Shown here: in pieces, positions 8,577 through 18,140 of the stretch | Layout: every line of letters begins with the position of its first letter | How positions within the stretch are numbered: the first letter of the stretch is position 1 | Assembly: GCA_947627865.1 (NCBI GenBank) | Contig: CANQXU010000003.1 | Span: forward strand, 1 to 42,776 | From: an uncultured Paenochrobactrum sp. | GTDB taxonomy: Bacteria; Pseudomonadota; Alphaproteobacteria; Rhizobiales; Rhizobiaceae | Length of the DNA: 42,776 nucleotides | Direction: 5' to 3' | Notes under the pieces: model-generated | Told to the model about the DNA's origin: nothing | The model's database searches: none | What the model saw: the letters and a program-made list of their open reading frames with translations, nothing else | Position numbers and translations under genes: made by a program

Positions 8577-9005
8577 TCACGATTGAGACTGATCATAGTT
8601 TCTGTTCGGCGTTTGTATTTGCTGTGCATTCTGCTTTTCAGCCAGTAAAAAACCCACATAGCTTGCTATTAAGCACAAAGTTACTGACAAAACTATATTG
8701 AGTAAAGCACGTGCAGCCGCGCCTTGTTTTAACAATTCTAAGTTCTGAAAACTAAATGACGAAAATGTTGTAAAGCCACCACAAACGCCAACCATAAAGG
8801 CCAAACGCCAAGTCTCGGATAATGGCCATCTACCATTTGATAAAGTCAAACAGGCAAAATATACAATCAAAAAAGAGCCAAGCACATTCACTCCAATGGT
8901 GCTCCATGGAAGAAAGCGGCTTAGTGGGGCTAATGCGATGCTTATCCAATAGCGTGCGACAGAGCCAATTGCGCCACCCGCCGCGATCAAAATTGTTTCT
9001 TTCAT
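8577..9005 (-). CDS. crcB: Fluoride exporter CrcB/Fluc
   Basis: CrcB forms dual-topology dimeric channels that leak fluoride out of the cell. The 142-residue protein has four hydrophobic segments. It opens with AAGGAIGSVARYW (family GGxxGAxxRY), followed by STIGVNVLGSFLIV with the pore asparagine. The third helix carries GVCGGFTTFSSFSFQ, the conserved Phe-box and sodium-site region (GGxTTFSTF). The last 20 residues are polar and glutamine/asparagine-rich. No fluoride riboswitch consensus was found in the roughly 175 bases upstream. Confidence 0.95.
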   Translation of the reverse strand: MKETILIAAGGAIGSVARYWISIALAPLSRFLPWSTIGVNVLGSFLIVYFACLTLSNGRWPLSETWRLAFMVGVCGGFTTFSSFSFQNLELLKQGAAARALLNIVLSVTLCLIASYVGFLLAEKQNAQQIQTPNRNYDQSQS

Positions 9006-9182
9006 AACGTAATAGCTTTGCTAAAAAATGTTCATTGCAATTCACTACTTCCTAGAAGTCTGTCAGGCTTTTAACAAGAGAATTGATCTTCTGCGCGGTT
9101 TACTTGTATATAATAATGCCGGATGTTTATTAGTACTTATTAAACAATCCCGGGCGCAATCTGCGTTTTGTAAAACACGAAC

Positions 9183-10055
9183 ATGAATTATGAGGCTCTG
9201 TTGTCCCAGCCGGCTCCAAAAGGTCTTTCGAAAAGACTTCTGAAAGTTATTCAGAACCGTCCAGCTTTTCGGCCAATACTGAAAGATGCCGGCAATGGCG
9301 ATACTGTTATTGCCTCTTATAATGTTCATAAATGCATTGGTGTTGATAAGGTTTTTGATCCGGATCGAATTGCTGAAGTCATCTCTGAAGTTGATGCGGA
9401 TGTGATTGCAATTCAGGAAGCGGATAAAAGATTTGGCGAGCGCAGCGGACTCCTGAATCTCAACGAAATTGAGCGTAATAGTGGTTTATTTCCTATACCT
9501 ATTACAGCTATTTCACCTGATGGTCATGGTTGGCATGGGAATTTGTTGCTTTTTCGTCAAGGACTTATTCGTGATGTTCGCCAAATTGATCTGCCGGGCG
9601 TTGAGCCTAGAGGTGCTGTTATTGCTGATCTGGAATTTGCGGGGGGGCCGCTGCGTATTGTTGCAGCCCATTTAGGCCTTTTGAAACGCTCGCGTGAGCA
9701 GCAGGCGGAAGCACTGCTTAAGGCGTTGGAAAATGAAGACAATTTGCCAACGCTTATTATCGGCGACCTCAATGAGTGGCGGATGGGCAAAAGGTCATCA
9801 CTTGCACCTCTCTTACCCCTTTTTAATCCATCATCGGGTGTTGTGCCAAGTTTTCCGTCACGTTTTCCGGTCTTTGCCCTTGATCGGATTATGGGCGCTC
9901 CACATGATCTGATAAAGCAAGTTGAAGTTCATGACAGCCCGTTGGCACGCGTGGCATCGGATCATTTGCCCATTAAGGCGCATATTGATCTGCGCCTCAT
10001 TAATGAACGGCTTAACCCGCATCTACTTAAAGATACGGGGAACCAAGCCAAATAA
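9183..10055 (+). CDS. Endonuclease/exonuclease/phosphatase family protein
   Basis: A 290-residue protein with the EEP fold (shared by exonuclease III, DNase I and some phosphodiesterases). Visible active-site blocks are IASYNVHKCIG (Asn), DVIAIQEAD (metal-binding Glu), WHGNLLLF, IIGDLNEWR (Asp-x-Asn) and the terminal SDHLPIKAHIDL (Asp-His). All catalytic positions are present. The substrate cannot be told: DNA, phosphoester or lipid are possible. Its 3' end overlaps the convergent cardiolipin synthase by 29 bases. I recall this EEP-phospholipase D neighbourhood from other proteobacteria, which hints at a membrane or phospholipid link but does not prove it. Confidence 0.88.
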   Translation: MNYEALLSQPAPKGLSKRLLKVIQNRPAFRPILKDAGNGDTVIASYNVHKCIGVDKVFDPDRIAEVISEVDADVIAIQEADKRFGERSGLLNLNEIERNSGLFPIPITAISPDGHGWHGNLLLFRQGLIRDVRQIDLPGVEPRGAVIADLEFAGGPLRIVAAHLGLLKRSREQQAEALLKALENEDNLPTLIIGDLNEWRMGKRSSLAPLLPLFNPSSGVVPSFPSRFPVFALDRIMGAPHDLIKQVEVHDSPLARVASDHLPIKAHIDLRLINERLNPHLLKDTGNQAK

Positions 10056-11487
10056 TCCTATCAACCAGACGTTTTAAAAATGGTCTCGTCTGAAGTTCAT
10101 GCAAATACACTTGAGAACTGATTGCCAGAACACCACGGATGCGTTGCTCAATTTCTGCCGCAAAGTCTTTGTCCAGAACCTCCATATCCACTTCAAAGTT
10201 TAATCGGAGTGAACGTGGGTCGAGATTGGATGACCCTACATATGACCATGTTCCGTCAATTGTCATGAGTTTTGAATGGTTGAACGCACCACCAGCACGC
10301 CATATCCGGCAGTTGAATTTCAGTAACTGATCGAACTGGGCGCGCATAGCGCGGTCAACCAATTTCAAATTATTATGTCCCGGAATTACTATGTCCACTG
10401 CAACACCACGGCGTGCAGCGGTCACGAGTGCGCTGATGAATTCTCTGTCTGGTAATAAATACGGGGACATAATCAGAATATGGCTTTCAGCCACAGAAAA
10501 TGCACCAACCATCATACGATGATTGGTTTCGATATTTTTATCGGGGCCAGAGCCAACAACTCTAATTAAGGTTGGCTCACCAGGGGGAATTAACGGCGAC
10601 CCTATCTCCCAAGCTGGGCCAGTCAGCAATTCACCGGATGTAAATAACCAATCCTCGGATGAAAGGTGGAATAAATCAGCAACCGCAGGACCCTTCACAC
10701 AAAAATGAGTGTCGCGCGATACATGATCGCCAGCATATTCTGTCATGAATGAAGCACGAATATTCATGCCGCCAGTGAAAGCAGTTTCACCATCAATAAT
10801 TAAAATTTTGCGGTGGGTACGCAAATTAGCATAAGGCAGCTTTAAGCCGATGATGATGTTGCCATTAAAAACATCAACCGGAACGCCTTTTTTCTCCAAT
10901 AGGCCTTTGATGCTTGGGTGTGAATATCGTGCACCAACTGCATCAACAAGAACGCGCACTTCAACACCGCGCGCTACGGCTTGGGAGAGGGCGTCTGCAA
11001 AGCGTTCGCCAATGGCGTCATGGTCAAAAATATAAGTTTCTAACAGAATGCTTCTTTTGGCATTTTCGATCGCTGCCAACATTGCCGGATAGGCTTTGTC
11101 ACCGCTGAGGAGCATTTCGATGTTATTGCTGCTGGTGAAGTCATAGCGGCTCACAACATCGCCCAATTTCTTCATGGCAGCAAAGTTTTTACCAAATTTT
11201 TCAGCTACTGCTTCATGAGTCGTATCAAATTTTGACAAGTGATATAGGCTGATATTTGCATCACGATCACGTTGATCGGAAAGCGTATTCCGTCTGATGC
11301 GGTTTACACCAGCGATTGCATAAACGAGTGCACCAATAATGGGTGACAGGATAATGACGCCGACCCAGCCAAGCGCGGTGCGTACCTCATCCTTGGTCAT
11401 TGTTGCGTGAATAGCAGCAACAGAACCCAAAATTATAGAAATCAGTGCTAATATGTGGGGCCAATACTCAGCCAGAATATCAAACAT
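10027..11487 (-). CDS. cls: Cardiolipin synthase / phospholipase D-family protein
   Basis: A 486-residue protein starting with two hydrophobic helices (about residues 8-28 and 38-60, VGVIILSPIIGALVYAI), as in bacterial cardiolipin synthases with N-terminal membrane anchors. Two HKD motifs follow: HRKILIIDGETAFTGG near residue 225 and HSKLMTIDGTWSYVGSSNLD near residue 405, both complete (HxKxxxxD). Cardiolipin synthases of this class join two phosphatidylglycerol molecules at the inner membrane. No dedicated export signal is present. The gene converges with, and overlaps, the EEP gene. The exact lipid activity is inferred from architecture. Confidence 0.9.
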   Translation of the reverse strand: MFDILAEYWPHILALISIILGSVAAIHATMTKDEVRTALGWVGVIILSPIIGALVYAIAGVNRIRRNTLSDQRDRDANISLYHLSKFDTTHEAVAEKFGKNFAAMKKLGDVVSRYDFTSSNNIEMLLSGDKAYPAMLAAIENAKRSILLETYIFDHDAIGERFADALSQAVARGVEVRVLVDAVGARYSHPSIKGLLEKKGVPVDVFNGNIIIGLKLPYANLRTHRKILIIDGETAFTGGMNIRASFMTEYAGDHVSRDTHFCVKGPAVADLFHLSSEDWLFTSGELLTGPAWEIGSPLIPPGEPTLIRVVGSGPDKNIETNHRMMVGAFSVAESHILIMSPYLLPDREFISALVTAARRGVAVDIVIPGHNNLKLVDRAMRAQFDQLLKFNCRIWRAGGAFNHSKLMTIDGTWSYVGSSNLDPRSLRLNFEVDMEVLDKDFAAEIEQRIRGVLAISSQVYLHELQTRPFLKRLVDRIIWLGSPYL

Positions 11488-11646
11488 GTAATTTTAACTA
11501 TTCATAGAGTTAACAGGATCAGTAAATCTCCATAACAAAATTATAGTATTAAGCATACTGTAAACTAATTCTTTACTTCCCTATAAAAACACTGAAAATC
11601 ATATATAATTTGCCTATCCGATTAAAACTTTCGAAAGATCACTAGG

Positions 11647-12216
11647 ATGAGTAACACTATCAATAATCGCAGTATGCTTTCTGCGGCTTCTCAACTGACC
11701 CATAAATGGGGCTGGTTCGTAGCACTCGGCATTGTTTTAATTATCTTGGGCGGTATCGCCTTTGGTAATTTGCTTATGGCAACAGTAGTCACTGTTTACT
11801 ATATCGGTATTTTGATGTTGGTTGCAGGTATTATTGAAATCATTCACGCATTTAGCGTTAAGGGCTGGAAAGGTTTTACCTTCTGGTTTTTGAGTGGTCT
11901 GCTTTATGCAGCGGCTGGTATTATCGCTTTCATTAACCCGGTACTGACTGCAGGTGTTTTGACCATTCTTCTGGCCGCTGCGTTGATTGCTGCCGGTTTC
12001 TTCCGTATATGGATGGGCTTTCATTCAAAGCCAACATCAGGTTGGGGCTGGGTTGTAACAGCTGGTGTGATCACAGCACTTGCCGGTCTTATTATTGCAA
12101 TGCAGTGGCCTGTGAATAGCCTCTTTATCCTTGGTATGTTCTTATCCATTGACCTGATATTTCAGGGATGGACATTTATCGCTTTTGGCTTTGGTCTAAA
12201 GAGTGCACGCAAATAA
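11647..12216 (+). CDS. HdeD family membrane protein (DUF308)
   Basis: This 189-residue protein has six hydrophobic helices separated by very short loops, beginning at WGWFVALGIVLIILGGIAFG. The repeating pattern of paired helices with glycines, and the internal similarity of halves (LVAGIIEIIHAF and LIAAGFFRIWMGF), fit the HdeD/DUF308 family, named from the E. coli acid-resistance membrane protein. A function in acid stress is an extrapolation. It is divergent from cls across 159 bases and ends in a strong terminator, so it forms its own unit. Confidence 0.88.
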   Translation: MSNTINNRSMLSAASQLTHKWGWFVALGIVLIILGGIAFGNLLMATVVTVYYIGILMLVAGIIEIIHAFSVKGWKGFTFWFLSGLLYAAAGIIAFINPVLTAGVLTILLAAALIAAGFFRIWMGFHSKPTSGWGWVVTAGVITALAGLIIAMQWPVNSLFILGMFLSIDLIFQGWTFIAFGFGLKSARK

Positions 12217-12242
12217 GTGTCTGAAGAAAGATAAGCATAATA

Positions 12243-12268
12243 AAGCGGCGCTTGGCGCCGCTTTTTTC
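12243..12268 (+). terminator. Rho-independent terminator after the HdeD-like gene
   Basis: AGCGGCGC TTG GCGCCGCT is a perfect 8-bp stem with a 3-base loop, followed by a T-run on the plus strand. Confidence 0.92.
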
Positions 12269-12369
12269 ATTTCATCTCGACCTTTTCCTCATCACCTGCT
12301 ACAGGCAGTTTAATATTTTCATTTATCTGACCTGCATTTGTCAGCCTGCCACATCTAAACGAGATATTT

Positions 12370-13944
12370 ATGCCTATAGCAGAACATCCGGTTTCAAAAC
12401 GCCGCACATTTGCAATTATTGCCCACCCTGACGCTGGTAAAACAACACTTACTGAAAAGCTTTTGCTCTTTGGTGGTGCCATTCAGCTCGCTGGTGAAGT
12501 GAAAGCTAAAAAAGATAAAGCTCAAACCCGCTCAGACTGGATGAATATCGAACGTGACCGCGGTATTTCGGTTGTCACATCTGTCATGACATTTGAGTAC
12601 AAAGATTGCATCTTCAATCTGCTTGATACACCAGGTCATGAAGATTTTGCTGATGACACTTACCGCACGCTGACAGCTGTTGATGCTGCTGTTATGGTTA
12701 TTGATGCTGCCAGAGGTATTGAGCCGCGTACTCTCAAATTATTTGAAGTATGTCGCATGCGTGATATTCCTATTGTTACTTTCGTCAATAAAATGGACCG
12801 TGAAATTCGCGATACATTTGAAGTTTTGGATGAAATTGAGGAAAAGCTGGCACTTGATACCGCGCCCGTGACATGGCCAATTGGCGCCGGAAAAAGTTTT
12901 GCCGGAACATATGATCTGCATAATAATACGATTCGCAGACATGATGATGAAGAACAGCCAACGCCCGTATCCGGATTAGCAGAAGCCTCTTTTTTGCTGC
13001 CAGAAAATGAGCGTCAGGCATGGCTTGAAAATGCAGAGCTCGCGCAAGGGATTTGTCGTCAGTTTGATCTGCAGGCGTTCCGAGAAGGTCACCTCACTCC
13101 GGTTTATTTTGGCTCTGCACTTAAAAATTATGGTGTTCGTGATCTGATTGATGCTTTTTGTGATTACGGACCGTCACCGCGTAATCAACATGCAGATACA
13201 CGAGAAGTGGTCGCCACAGAAGAAAAGATGACTGGTTTCGTCTTTAAAATTCAGGCGAATATGGATCCGAACCATCGTGACCGTATTGCATTTTTGCGTG
13301 TTTGCTCAGGTACATTATCGCGCGGTATGAAAGCCAAGCTCGTACGTACCGGTAAATCTATGAGCCTTTCCGCTCCGCAGTTTTTCTTTGCCCGTTCGCG
13401 TCAGATTGCTGATGAAGCCTATGCTGGAGATGTTGTTGGTATTCCTAACCACGGAACATTGCGTATTGGTGATACTCTGACCGAGGGCGAAGAGCTGCTC
13501 TTCCGTGGAGTGCCCAATTTTGCGCCAGAAATACTGCGTCGCGTTCGTCTTGATGATGCAATGAAAGCGAAGAAATTACGCGAAGCACTACAGCAAATGG
13601 CTGAGGAAGGCGTTGTTCAGTTGTTTGTTCCAGATGATGGCTCACCGTCTATTGTGGGGGTTGTCGGTGCCTTGCAAATAGACGTTTTGACTGAGCGTCT
13701 TAAAATTGAGTATTCATTGCCTGTCGGTTTCGAGATGTCGCGTTTTTCAATTTGTCGTTGGGTTTCTGCCGACAAACCGGAAGAGCTGCAGCGCTTTATT
13801 GATGCGCATCGCTCGGACATGGCACATGATCTGGATAATGATCCGGTTTTCATGGCGCAAAACAGCTTCTCCTTAAATTATGAAGCTGAACGCTGGAAAG
13901 ATATCCGCTTTGCTGAAATCAAGGACTATCAGGTCCGTAAATAA
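12370..13944 (+). CDS. prfC: Peptide chain release factor 3
   Basis: RF3 is a GTPase that recycles RF1/RF2 from the ribosome after termination. The 524-residue length is typical. The G domain shows AHPDAGKTTLTEKLLLFGG (G1), then SDWMNIERDRGISV (switch I), LLDTPGHEDF (G3) and VNKMDR (G4), and the segment GAIQLAGEVKAKK is characteristic of RF3 rather than EF-G. C-terminal domains II and III continue without break to FAEIKDYQVRK. It is preceded by the terminator of the previous gene, so it has its own promoter in the 12270-12369 gap. Confidence 0.97.
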   Translation: MPIAEHPVSKRRTFAIIAHPDAGKTTLTEKLLLFGGAIQLAGEVKAKKDKAQTRSDWMNIERDRGISVVTSVMTFEYKDCIFNLLDTPGHEDFADDTYRTLTAVDAAVMVIDAARGIEPRTLKLFEVCRMRDIPIVTFVNKMDREIRDTFEVLDEIEEKLALDTAPVTWPIGAGKSFAGTYDLHNNTIRRHDDEEQPTPVSGLAEASFLLPENERQAWLENAELAQGICRQFDLQAFREGHLTPVYFGSALKNYGVRDLIDAFCDYGPSPRNQHADTREVVATEEKMTGFVFKIQANMDPNHRDRIAFLRVCSGTLSRGMKAKLVRTGKSMSLSAPQFFFARSRQIADEAYAGDVVGIPNHGTLRIGDTLTEGEELLFRGVPNFAPEILRRVRLDDAMKAKKLREALQQMAEEGVVQLFVPDDGSPSIVGVVGALQIDVLTERLKIEYSLPVGFEMSRFSICRWVSADKPEELQRFIDAHRSDMAHDLDNDPVFMAQNSFSLNYEAERWKDIRFAEIKDYQVRK

Positions 13945-14303
13945 TTAAATCCTATCTTGGAAATCTGGGGGCTGGCTCTTATTAAGAGGCCTCCAGATTA
14001 ACGCATGCACAGTGCTGCCATTTGGTATATAATTTTTAGTGCAGCGCTCTTGGCTAAAAATGGCGATAGATAGCTTGTCGCAATGATTCATTCTCTGCCA
14101 ATTCGTTCTCAAAGCGTGTTATTTGTGAAGATCAGCTCGATATAGCGAGCTTGTAAATAACGATCATAGCTCAAGTTTTAAACTTCCCTCATAAAGTTCT
14201 AATTATATTGGGAGTTTTTTATAAAAAACGATCCTTTGCAGTGAATAACGACTTGAAAGGATTGACGACTTCGCTTTATTGACATATTAGATGCTCACAA
14301 GTT
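13945..14303. other. Intergenic region between prfC and tRNA-Leu
   Basis: About 360 bases without a supported gene. It opens with a long inverted repeat (listed separately) that probably ends prfC transcription. The remainder is AT-rich with an ATAAAAAACG-type stretch near 14220 and must contain the tRNA-Leu promoter. I find no second tRNA or recognisable ncRNA. Confidence 0.5.
13962..13999 (+). terminator. Long inverted repeat after prfC, possible terminator
   Basis: AATCTGGGGGC pairs with GCCTCCAGATT (10 Watson-Crick pairs and one G-U) around a 16-base loop, 18 bases past the prfC stop. There is no clear T-run, so it may be a weak terminator or an mRNA 3' stabilising stem. Confidence 0.55.
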
Positions 14304-14390
14304 GCCCAGGTGGCGGAATTGGTAGACGCACCAGCTTCAGGTGCTGGCGCTCGCAAGGGCGTGGAGGTTCGAGTCCTCTTCTGGGCACCA
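14304..14390 (+). tRNA. tRNA-Leu (anticodon CAG)
   Basis: GCCCAGGTGGCGGAATTGG begins the tRNA. The anticodon arm reads CCAGCTTCAGGTGCTGG (anticodon CAG). A class II variable arm, the T-arm GGTTCGAGTCC and an acceptor strand TCTGGGC-A with encoded CCA follow. The long variable arm, D-arm and anticodon identify leucine (CUG). The overlapping short ORFs in the track are artefacts. Confidence 0.97.
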
Positions 14391-14432
14391 TTCCTAAGTC
14401 TTCAGACCACTACCAAGGTCGAGAGCGTATCA

Positions 14433-14456
14433 AAGCCCGCGCAAGCGGGTTTTTTG
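14433..14456 (+). terminator. Terminator after tRNA-Leu
   Basis: AAGCCCGC GCAA GCGGGTT followed by TTTTT forms a short GC-rich hairpin 43 bases past the tRNA CCA. Confidence 0.88.
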
Positions 14457-14577
14457 TTGCCTTATTTTGGCTTTCAATCTTCTGCATTCATAGTGAGCCA
14501 ACAGAATTATAATTAAGTTCGTAATGTTGGCAGGGAAAGTGTGATCATCTGCTAAGTTTTCACTATAAATTGCAAAA

Positions 14578-14613
14578 CAGCGCAGATAATACCATTATAT
14601 CTGCGCTGCTTTT
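14578..14613. terminator. Bidirectional terminator after gpmA
   Basis: CAGCGCAGATA and TATCTGCGCTG make an 11-bp perfect stem with a 9-base loop. A T-run follows on the plus strand and TTTTG on the minus strand just past the gpmA stop. Confidence 0.85.
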
Positions 14614-14617
14614 CTAA

Positions 14618-15238
14618 TTAAGCATCCAAAATTTTCTTGGAAGCAATAGTCGAATCAGCATTCAGTTCATAGATAATCGGAATGCCTGTATTCAGCTCTT
14701 GTTTAAGAATTTCTTCACTCGTCAGACCTTCAAGTGCCATGATCAAAGCGCGTAAAGAGTTGCCGTGTGCTGCAACTAATGTGGTTTCACCACGCAATAC
14801 ATGCGGCTGAATTGTGTGCAAATAATATGGCCAGACGCGTGCACCTGTATCTTTCAAACTTTCGCCACCCGGAGGAGGGACATCATAGGAGCGACGCCAA
14901 ATGTGGACCTGTTCTTCGCCCCATTTCTCACGCGCGTCATCCTTATTCAAGCCAGCAAGATCACCATAATCACGCTCATTTAGGGCAAGATCACGGGTGG
15001 TTTGCAAATTTGGCTGGCCTAATTCGTCAAGAATATGCTGGCATGTGATCTGCGCTCTGCTTAACTGCGATGTAAAAGCAATATCAAACTGCAAGCCTTC
15101 AGCTTTCAATCGCTGACCTGCGGCTTTGGCTTCAGCATGTCCTTGTTCAGTCAAGGCAGGATCACGCCATCCGGTGAAGAGATTCTTAAGATTCCATTCG
15201 CTCTGTCCATGGCGGACAAGAACCAGTTTACGAGACAT
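14618..15238 (-). CDS. gpmA: 2,3-bisphosphoglycerate-dependent phosphoglycerate mutase
   Basis: GpmA interconverts 3- and 2-phosphoglycerate in glycolysis and gluconeogenesis. The phosphohistidine motif [18 protein letters not shown] opens the protein. [15 protein letters not shown] with the catalytic glutamate, [14 protein letters not shown] and the second histidine in [11 protein letters not shown] are all present. At 206 residues it is shorter than the roughly 250-residue E. coli enzyme, matching the compact alphaproteobacterial form. It is the last gene of the leftward ABC exporter-dapB-gpmA cluster, 42 bases after dapB, with a terminator right behind it. Confidence 0.96.
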   Translation of the reverse strand: MSRKLVLVRHGQSEWNLKNLFTGWRDPALTEQGHAEAKAAGQRLKAEGLQFDIAFTSQLSRAQITCQHILDELGQPNLQTTRDLALNERDYGDLAGLNKDDAREKWGEEQVHIWRRSYDVPPPGGESLKDTGARVWPYYLHTIQPHVLRGETTLVAAHGNSLRALIMALEGLTSEEILKQELNTGIPIIYELNADSTIASKKILDA

Positions 15239-15280
15239 AGACAGTTGCTCCTCACAAAAGAAAATAGTGTCTGGAAGTGA

Positions 15281-16111
15281 TCAGTCGTTCAAACCAAGCA
15301 CATCTAACATTGAATATAGGCCTGGTTTTTTACCATATCCCCATCGAGCCGCCTTAAGGGCACCACGGGAAAAAATATTGCGATCATCGGCTTGATGCGT
15401 GAGGGTGATGCGCTCGCCTTCACCAGCAAAAATAACTGAATGCTCACCGACTACTGAGCCACCTCGCAGCGAAGCAAAGCCGATCGCGCCAGTTTGACGT
15501 GCACCGGTAATGCCATCTCTGCCACGTTCTGAATTGCTTTCAAGATCAATATTACGACCAGCAGCAGCAGCTTCGCCCAATAGCAAAGCAGTGCCGGAAG
15601 GGGCATCGACTTTATGTTTATGATGCATCTCGACAATTTCAATGTCGAAATCCTCTGCAGCCAAAGCTTCGGCTGCTTTTTTAACAAGGCCGGATAGTAA
15701 ATTAACACCAAGACTCATATTGCCGGATTTGATAATGATGGCTCTGTCAGTGAATGGAATAATTTCTGCTTCTTGTTCGGTGCTAAAACCAGTGGTGCCG
15801 ATCACATGAACAATGCCTGCCTGAGCACTCCATTCTAGATGGTTCAAAGTTGCTTCCGGTGTGGTGAAGTCCAACAAGCAGTCGGCTAATTTAAGGGTCT
15901 CGCTGATATTGTCCGAGATAAGAATACCCGATTGCTTGATGCCAGCTAATTCACTGGCATCTTGGCCGATCATTGGCGATCCGCTTCTATCCAAAGCCCC
16001 GCTAAGGCGGACACCATCCGTCTCATTAATAAGACGAATAAGCGATTGCCCCATACGGCCACTTGCCCCAGCGACTACTATGTTTAAGTTGCTTGTATTC
16101 TTGGGACTCAT
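15281..16111 (-). CDS. dapB: 4-hydroxy-tetrahydrodipicolinate reductase
   Basis: DapB reduces 4-hydroxy-tetrahydrodipicolinate with NAD(P)H on the way to meso-diaminopimelate and lysine. The 276-residue protein has the Rossmann start [15 protein letters not shown], then [15 protein letters not shown], and the substrate-binding/catalytic [16 protein letters not shown] with paired histidines and the active lysine. The start codon overlaps the stop of the upstream ABC exporter gene by four bases (ATGA), so the two are translationally coupled. dapD, another step of the pathway, lies elsewhere in the window at 32.6 kb. Confidence 0.97.
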   Translation of the reverse strand: MSPKNTSNLNIVVAGASGRMGQSLIRLINETDGVRLSGALDRSGSPMIGQDASELAGIKQSGILISDNISETLKLADCLLDFTTPEATLNHLEWSAQAGIVHVIGTTGFSTEQEAEIIPFTDRAIIIKSGNMSLGVNLLSGLVKKAAEALAAEDFDIEIVEMHHKHKVDAPSGTALLLGEAAAAGRNIDLESNSERGRDGITGARQTGAIGFASLRGGSVVGEHSVIFAGEGERITLTHQADDRNIFSRGALKAARWGYGKKPGLYSMLDVLGLND

Positions 16112-17937
16112 GGTTCATTTCCTTGTAAATCTTCAAGCAGGGCTATGTCATGCTGATCGCCCTGTCTGCCACTTTGTAGCTCGTAGAAGCGGGAATAAAT
16201 TCCGTTTTGGATCATAATCAGATCCTCATGGCGACCTTCTTCGACAATACGCCCAGCTTCCATTACAATAATATTATCCGCGTCAATGACAGTCGAGAGA
16301 CGATGGGCAATCACCAAGGTTGTGCGATCGCGCATCACATATTCAAGCGCTTCCTGTACCTTCTTTTCAGATTCATTGTCGAGTGCGGAAGTAGCTTCAT
16401 CTAGTAATAAAATTGGTGCATTGCGTATGATCGCACGTGCAATAGATAAGCGCTGCCTCTGGCCGCCGGAAAGGGATGCACCATTCTCACCAATAGGTGT
16501 GTCGTAACCTTGAGGAAGTTTGACAATAAATTCGTGCGCATGGGCTAGTTTTGAGGCCTGAATTATCTCATCCTGAGTAGCATCAGGTCGACCATAGCGA
16601 ATATTATCGCCGACTGAACCCTCAAATAGATATGGCTGCTGGGAAACATAGGCTATGGAATGCCGCAATGAATCCTTGGTGACATCCGAGATATTTTGTC
16701 CGTCGATGGTAATAGTGCCGCTGGTCAGATCATAAAAACGCTGAACCAATCCGATCAGTGTGGATTTTCCTGCACCAGAAGCGCCGACGATTGCAGTGAT
16801 TTTTCCAGCCGTTGCTTGAAAGGAAATATTGGCTAGCACTGGCTGTTCTGGCTGATAGGAAAAGCAGACATTATCAAAAGTAATATCACCGTTTTTAGGA
16901 TTCAGTGTCACAGCGCCGTCTTTATCAGCTTGTTGGGGCGGGATGTCCAATATCTCATAGATCATGCGCGCATTGACAAGTGAGCGCTCCAAACCAACCT
17001 GCAAGCGAGCCAAACGACGCGCTGGTTCATAAGCCATCAGGAGTGCAGTAATAAATGCAAACATGGCGCCTGGTGGTTGTTGGTTTGCTATTGCTGCATG
17101 TCCGCCATAGGCAATAACGCCAGCAATAGCGAAGCCAGCGACTATTTCTGAAATGGGGGTGGTTCGCTCCGAGACCCGTGCTATTTTGTTGCTACGAGCC
17201 TCTGACTGTTCAATGAGAGCCGAGATTTTCTGGCTCATCAAATTTTCCATTGTGAAGGCTTTAACAATGGTGATGCCTTGCAGGGTTTCTTGCATGGCAC
17301 CCAACAAATGCGAGTTTAGGTTAACCAAATCACGTGTGACCGTACGAATACGACGTGAAATATAAGCGACAGCTAATACTATTGGCGGACCGATAAGAAA
17401 TACGACCAGTGATAGTATCGGCTCCATATAAAACATCATAGCTATCAGCCCGATGAGTGATATGGCATCGCGTGCAATAGAGGAGATGGTCATATTGAGC
17501 AGATCACGTATACCAGTTACGTTCTGATTGATCTGTGCAGCCAATTGCCCTGAGCGTTTGTCAGCGTAAAAATCCATGCCAAGGCGCATAAGCTGGTCAA
17601 AAATACGTTTTTGATAGCGTGCAACGAGATTGTTACCAATTTTAGCCAGTTCAACTGCTTGTACATAGCTGGAAACACCGCGGAGCAGAAACATAAAGAA
17701 TATGGCACCGCTGATGAGACCTATTAGGGACGTATTTTGTTCAACAAAAATTTTGTCGATCATAGGCTTCATTAAATAAACGAGGCCAGCACTTGTACCT
17801 GCTGACACCAATGAAGCTAAAATCGCGATCGCATAGGCGACTTTATATTCTTTGATGTTTTCGGAAATCATGCGCCGAATTAAACTGGTCGCTTCTTTCG
17901 GCTGAAAAAGCTTCTTTTTCTTTTTAAACAGGCTCAC
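16108..17937 (-). CDS. MsbA-like ABC exporter, fused permease and ATPase
   Basis: A 609-residue half-transporter. An N-terminal six-helix type I exporter domain covers about residues 35-330, beginning [22 protein letters not shown] full ATPase domain covers about residues 360-590, with Walker [11 protein letters not shown], signature [15 protein letters not shown], Walker [13 protein letters not shown] and H-loop IAHRLST. The architecture matches MsbA and other lipid or peptide exporters; lipid A-core flipping is the best guess in a Gram-negative but is not proven. The basic N-terminus [11 protein letters not shown] is noteworthy. It is the first gene of the cluster with dapB and gpmA, with a 4-base overlap into dapB. 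Confidence 0.88.
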   Translation of the reverse strand: MSLFKKKKKLFQPKEATSLIRRMISENIKEYKVAYAIAILASLVSAGTSAGLVYLMKPMIDKIFVEQNTSLIGLISGAIFFMFLLRGVSSYVQAVELAKIGNNLVARYQKRIFDQLMRLGMDFYADKRSGQLAAQINQNVTGIRDLLNMTISSIARDAISLIGLIAMMFYMEPILSLVVFLIGPPIVLAVAYISRRIRTVTRDLVNLNSHLLGAMQETLQGITIVKAFTMENLMSQKISALIEQSEARSNKIARVSERTTPISEIVAGFAIAGVIAYGGHAAIANQQPPGAMFAFITALLMAYEPARRLARLQVGLERSLVNARMIYEILDIPPQQADKDGAVTLNPKNGDITFDNVCFSYQPEQPVLANISFQATAGKITAIVGASGAGKSTLIGLVQRFYDLTSGTITIDGQNISDVTKDSLRHSIAYVSQQPYLFEGSVGDNIRYGRPDATQDEIIQASKLAHAHEFIVKLPQGYDTPIGENGASLSGGQRQRLSIARAIIRNAPILLLDEATSALDNESEKKVQEALEYVMRDRTTLVIAHRLSTVIDADNIIVMEAGRIVEEGRHEDLIMIQNGIYSRFYELQSGRQGDQHDIALLEDLQGNEP

Positions 17938-18140
17938 TATTTAATCGCTCGCTTATATTGTTTCTATCGCGGTCAGCGCAGTGGAATAGTCGAATATATA
18001 CCAGCTTCTGACAAAAATGGCTCTTTGATATTCGTACCAGATGTTTCAAACTTTGTGTGTGACTTCTAAGAATAGACCGCTTATGGGCTTTCTATAAACA
18101 TATCTGTGTGTTTTTACCATGACTGATTAAGGTCAGCCAA

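Noticed and set aside
9006-9182. Possible fluoride riboswitch upstream of crcB
   Set aside because: The crcB-motif consensus (GGNGAUGG with the downstream CUGAUG-type pairing) was not found on the minus strand before the crcB start.
14291-14516. Two overlapping plus-strand ORFs over tRNA-Leu
   Set aside because: They read through the tRNA and its terminator; no ribosome site or protein-like pattern.
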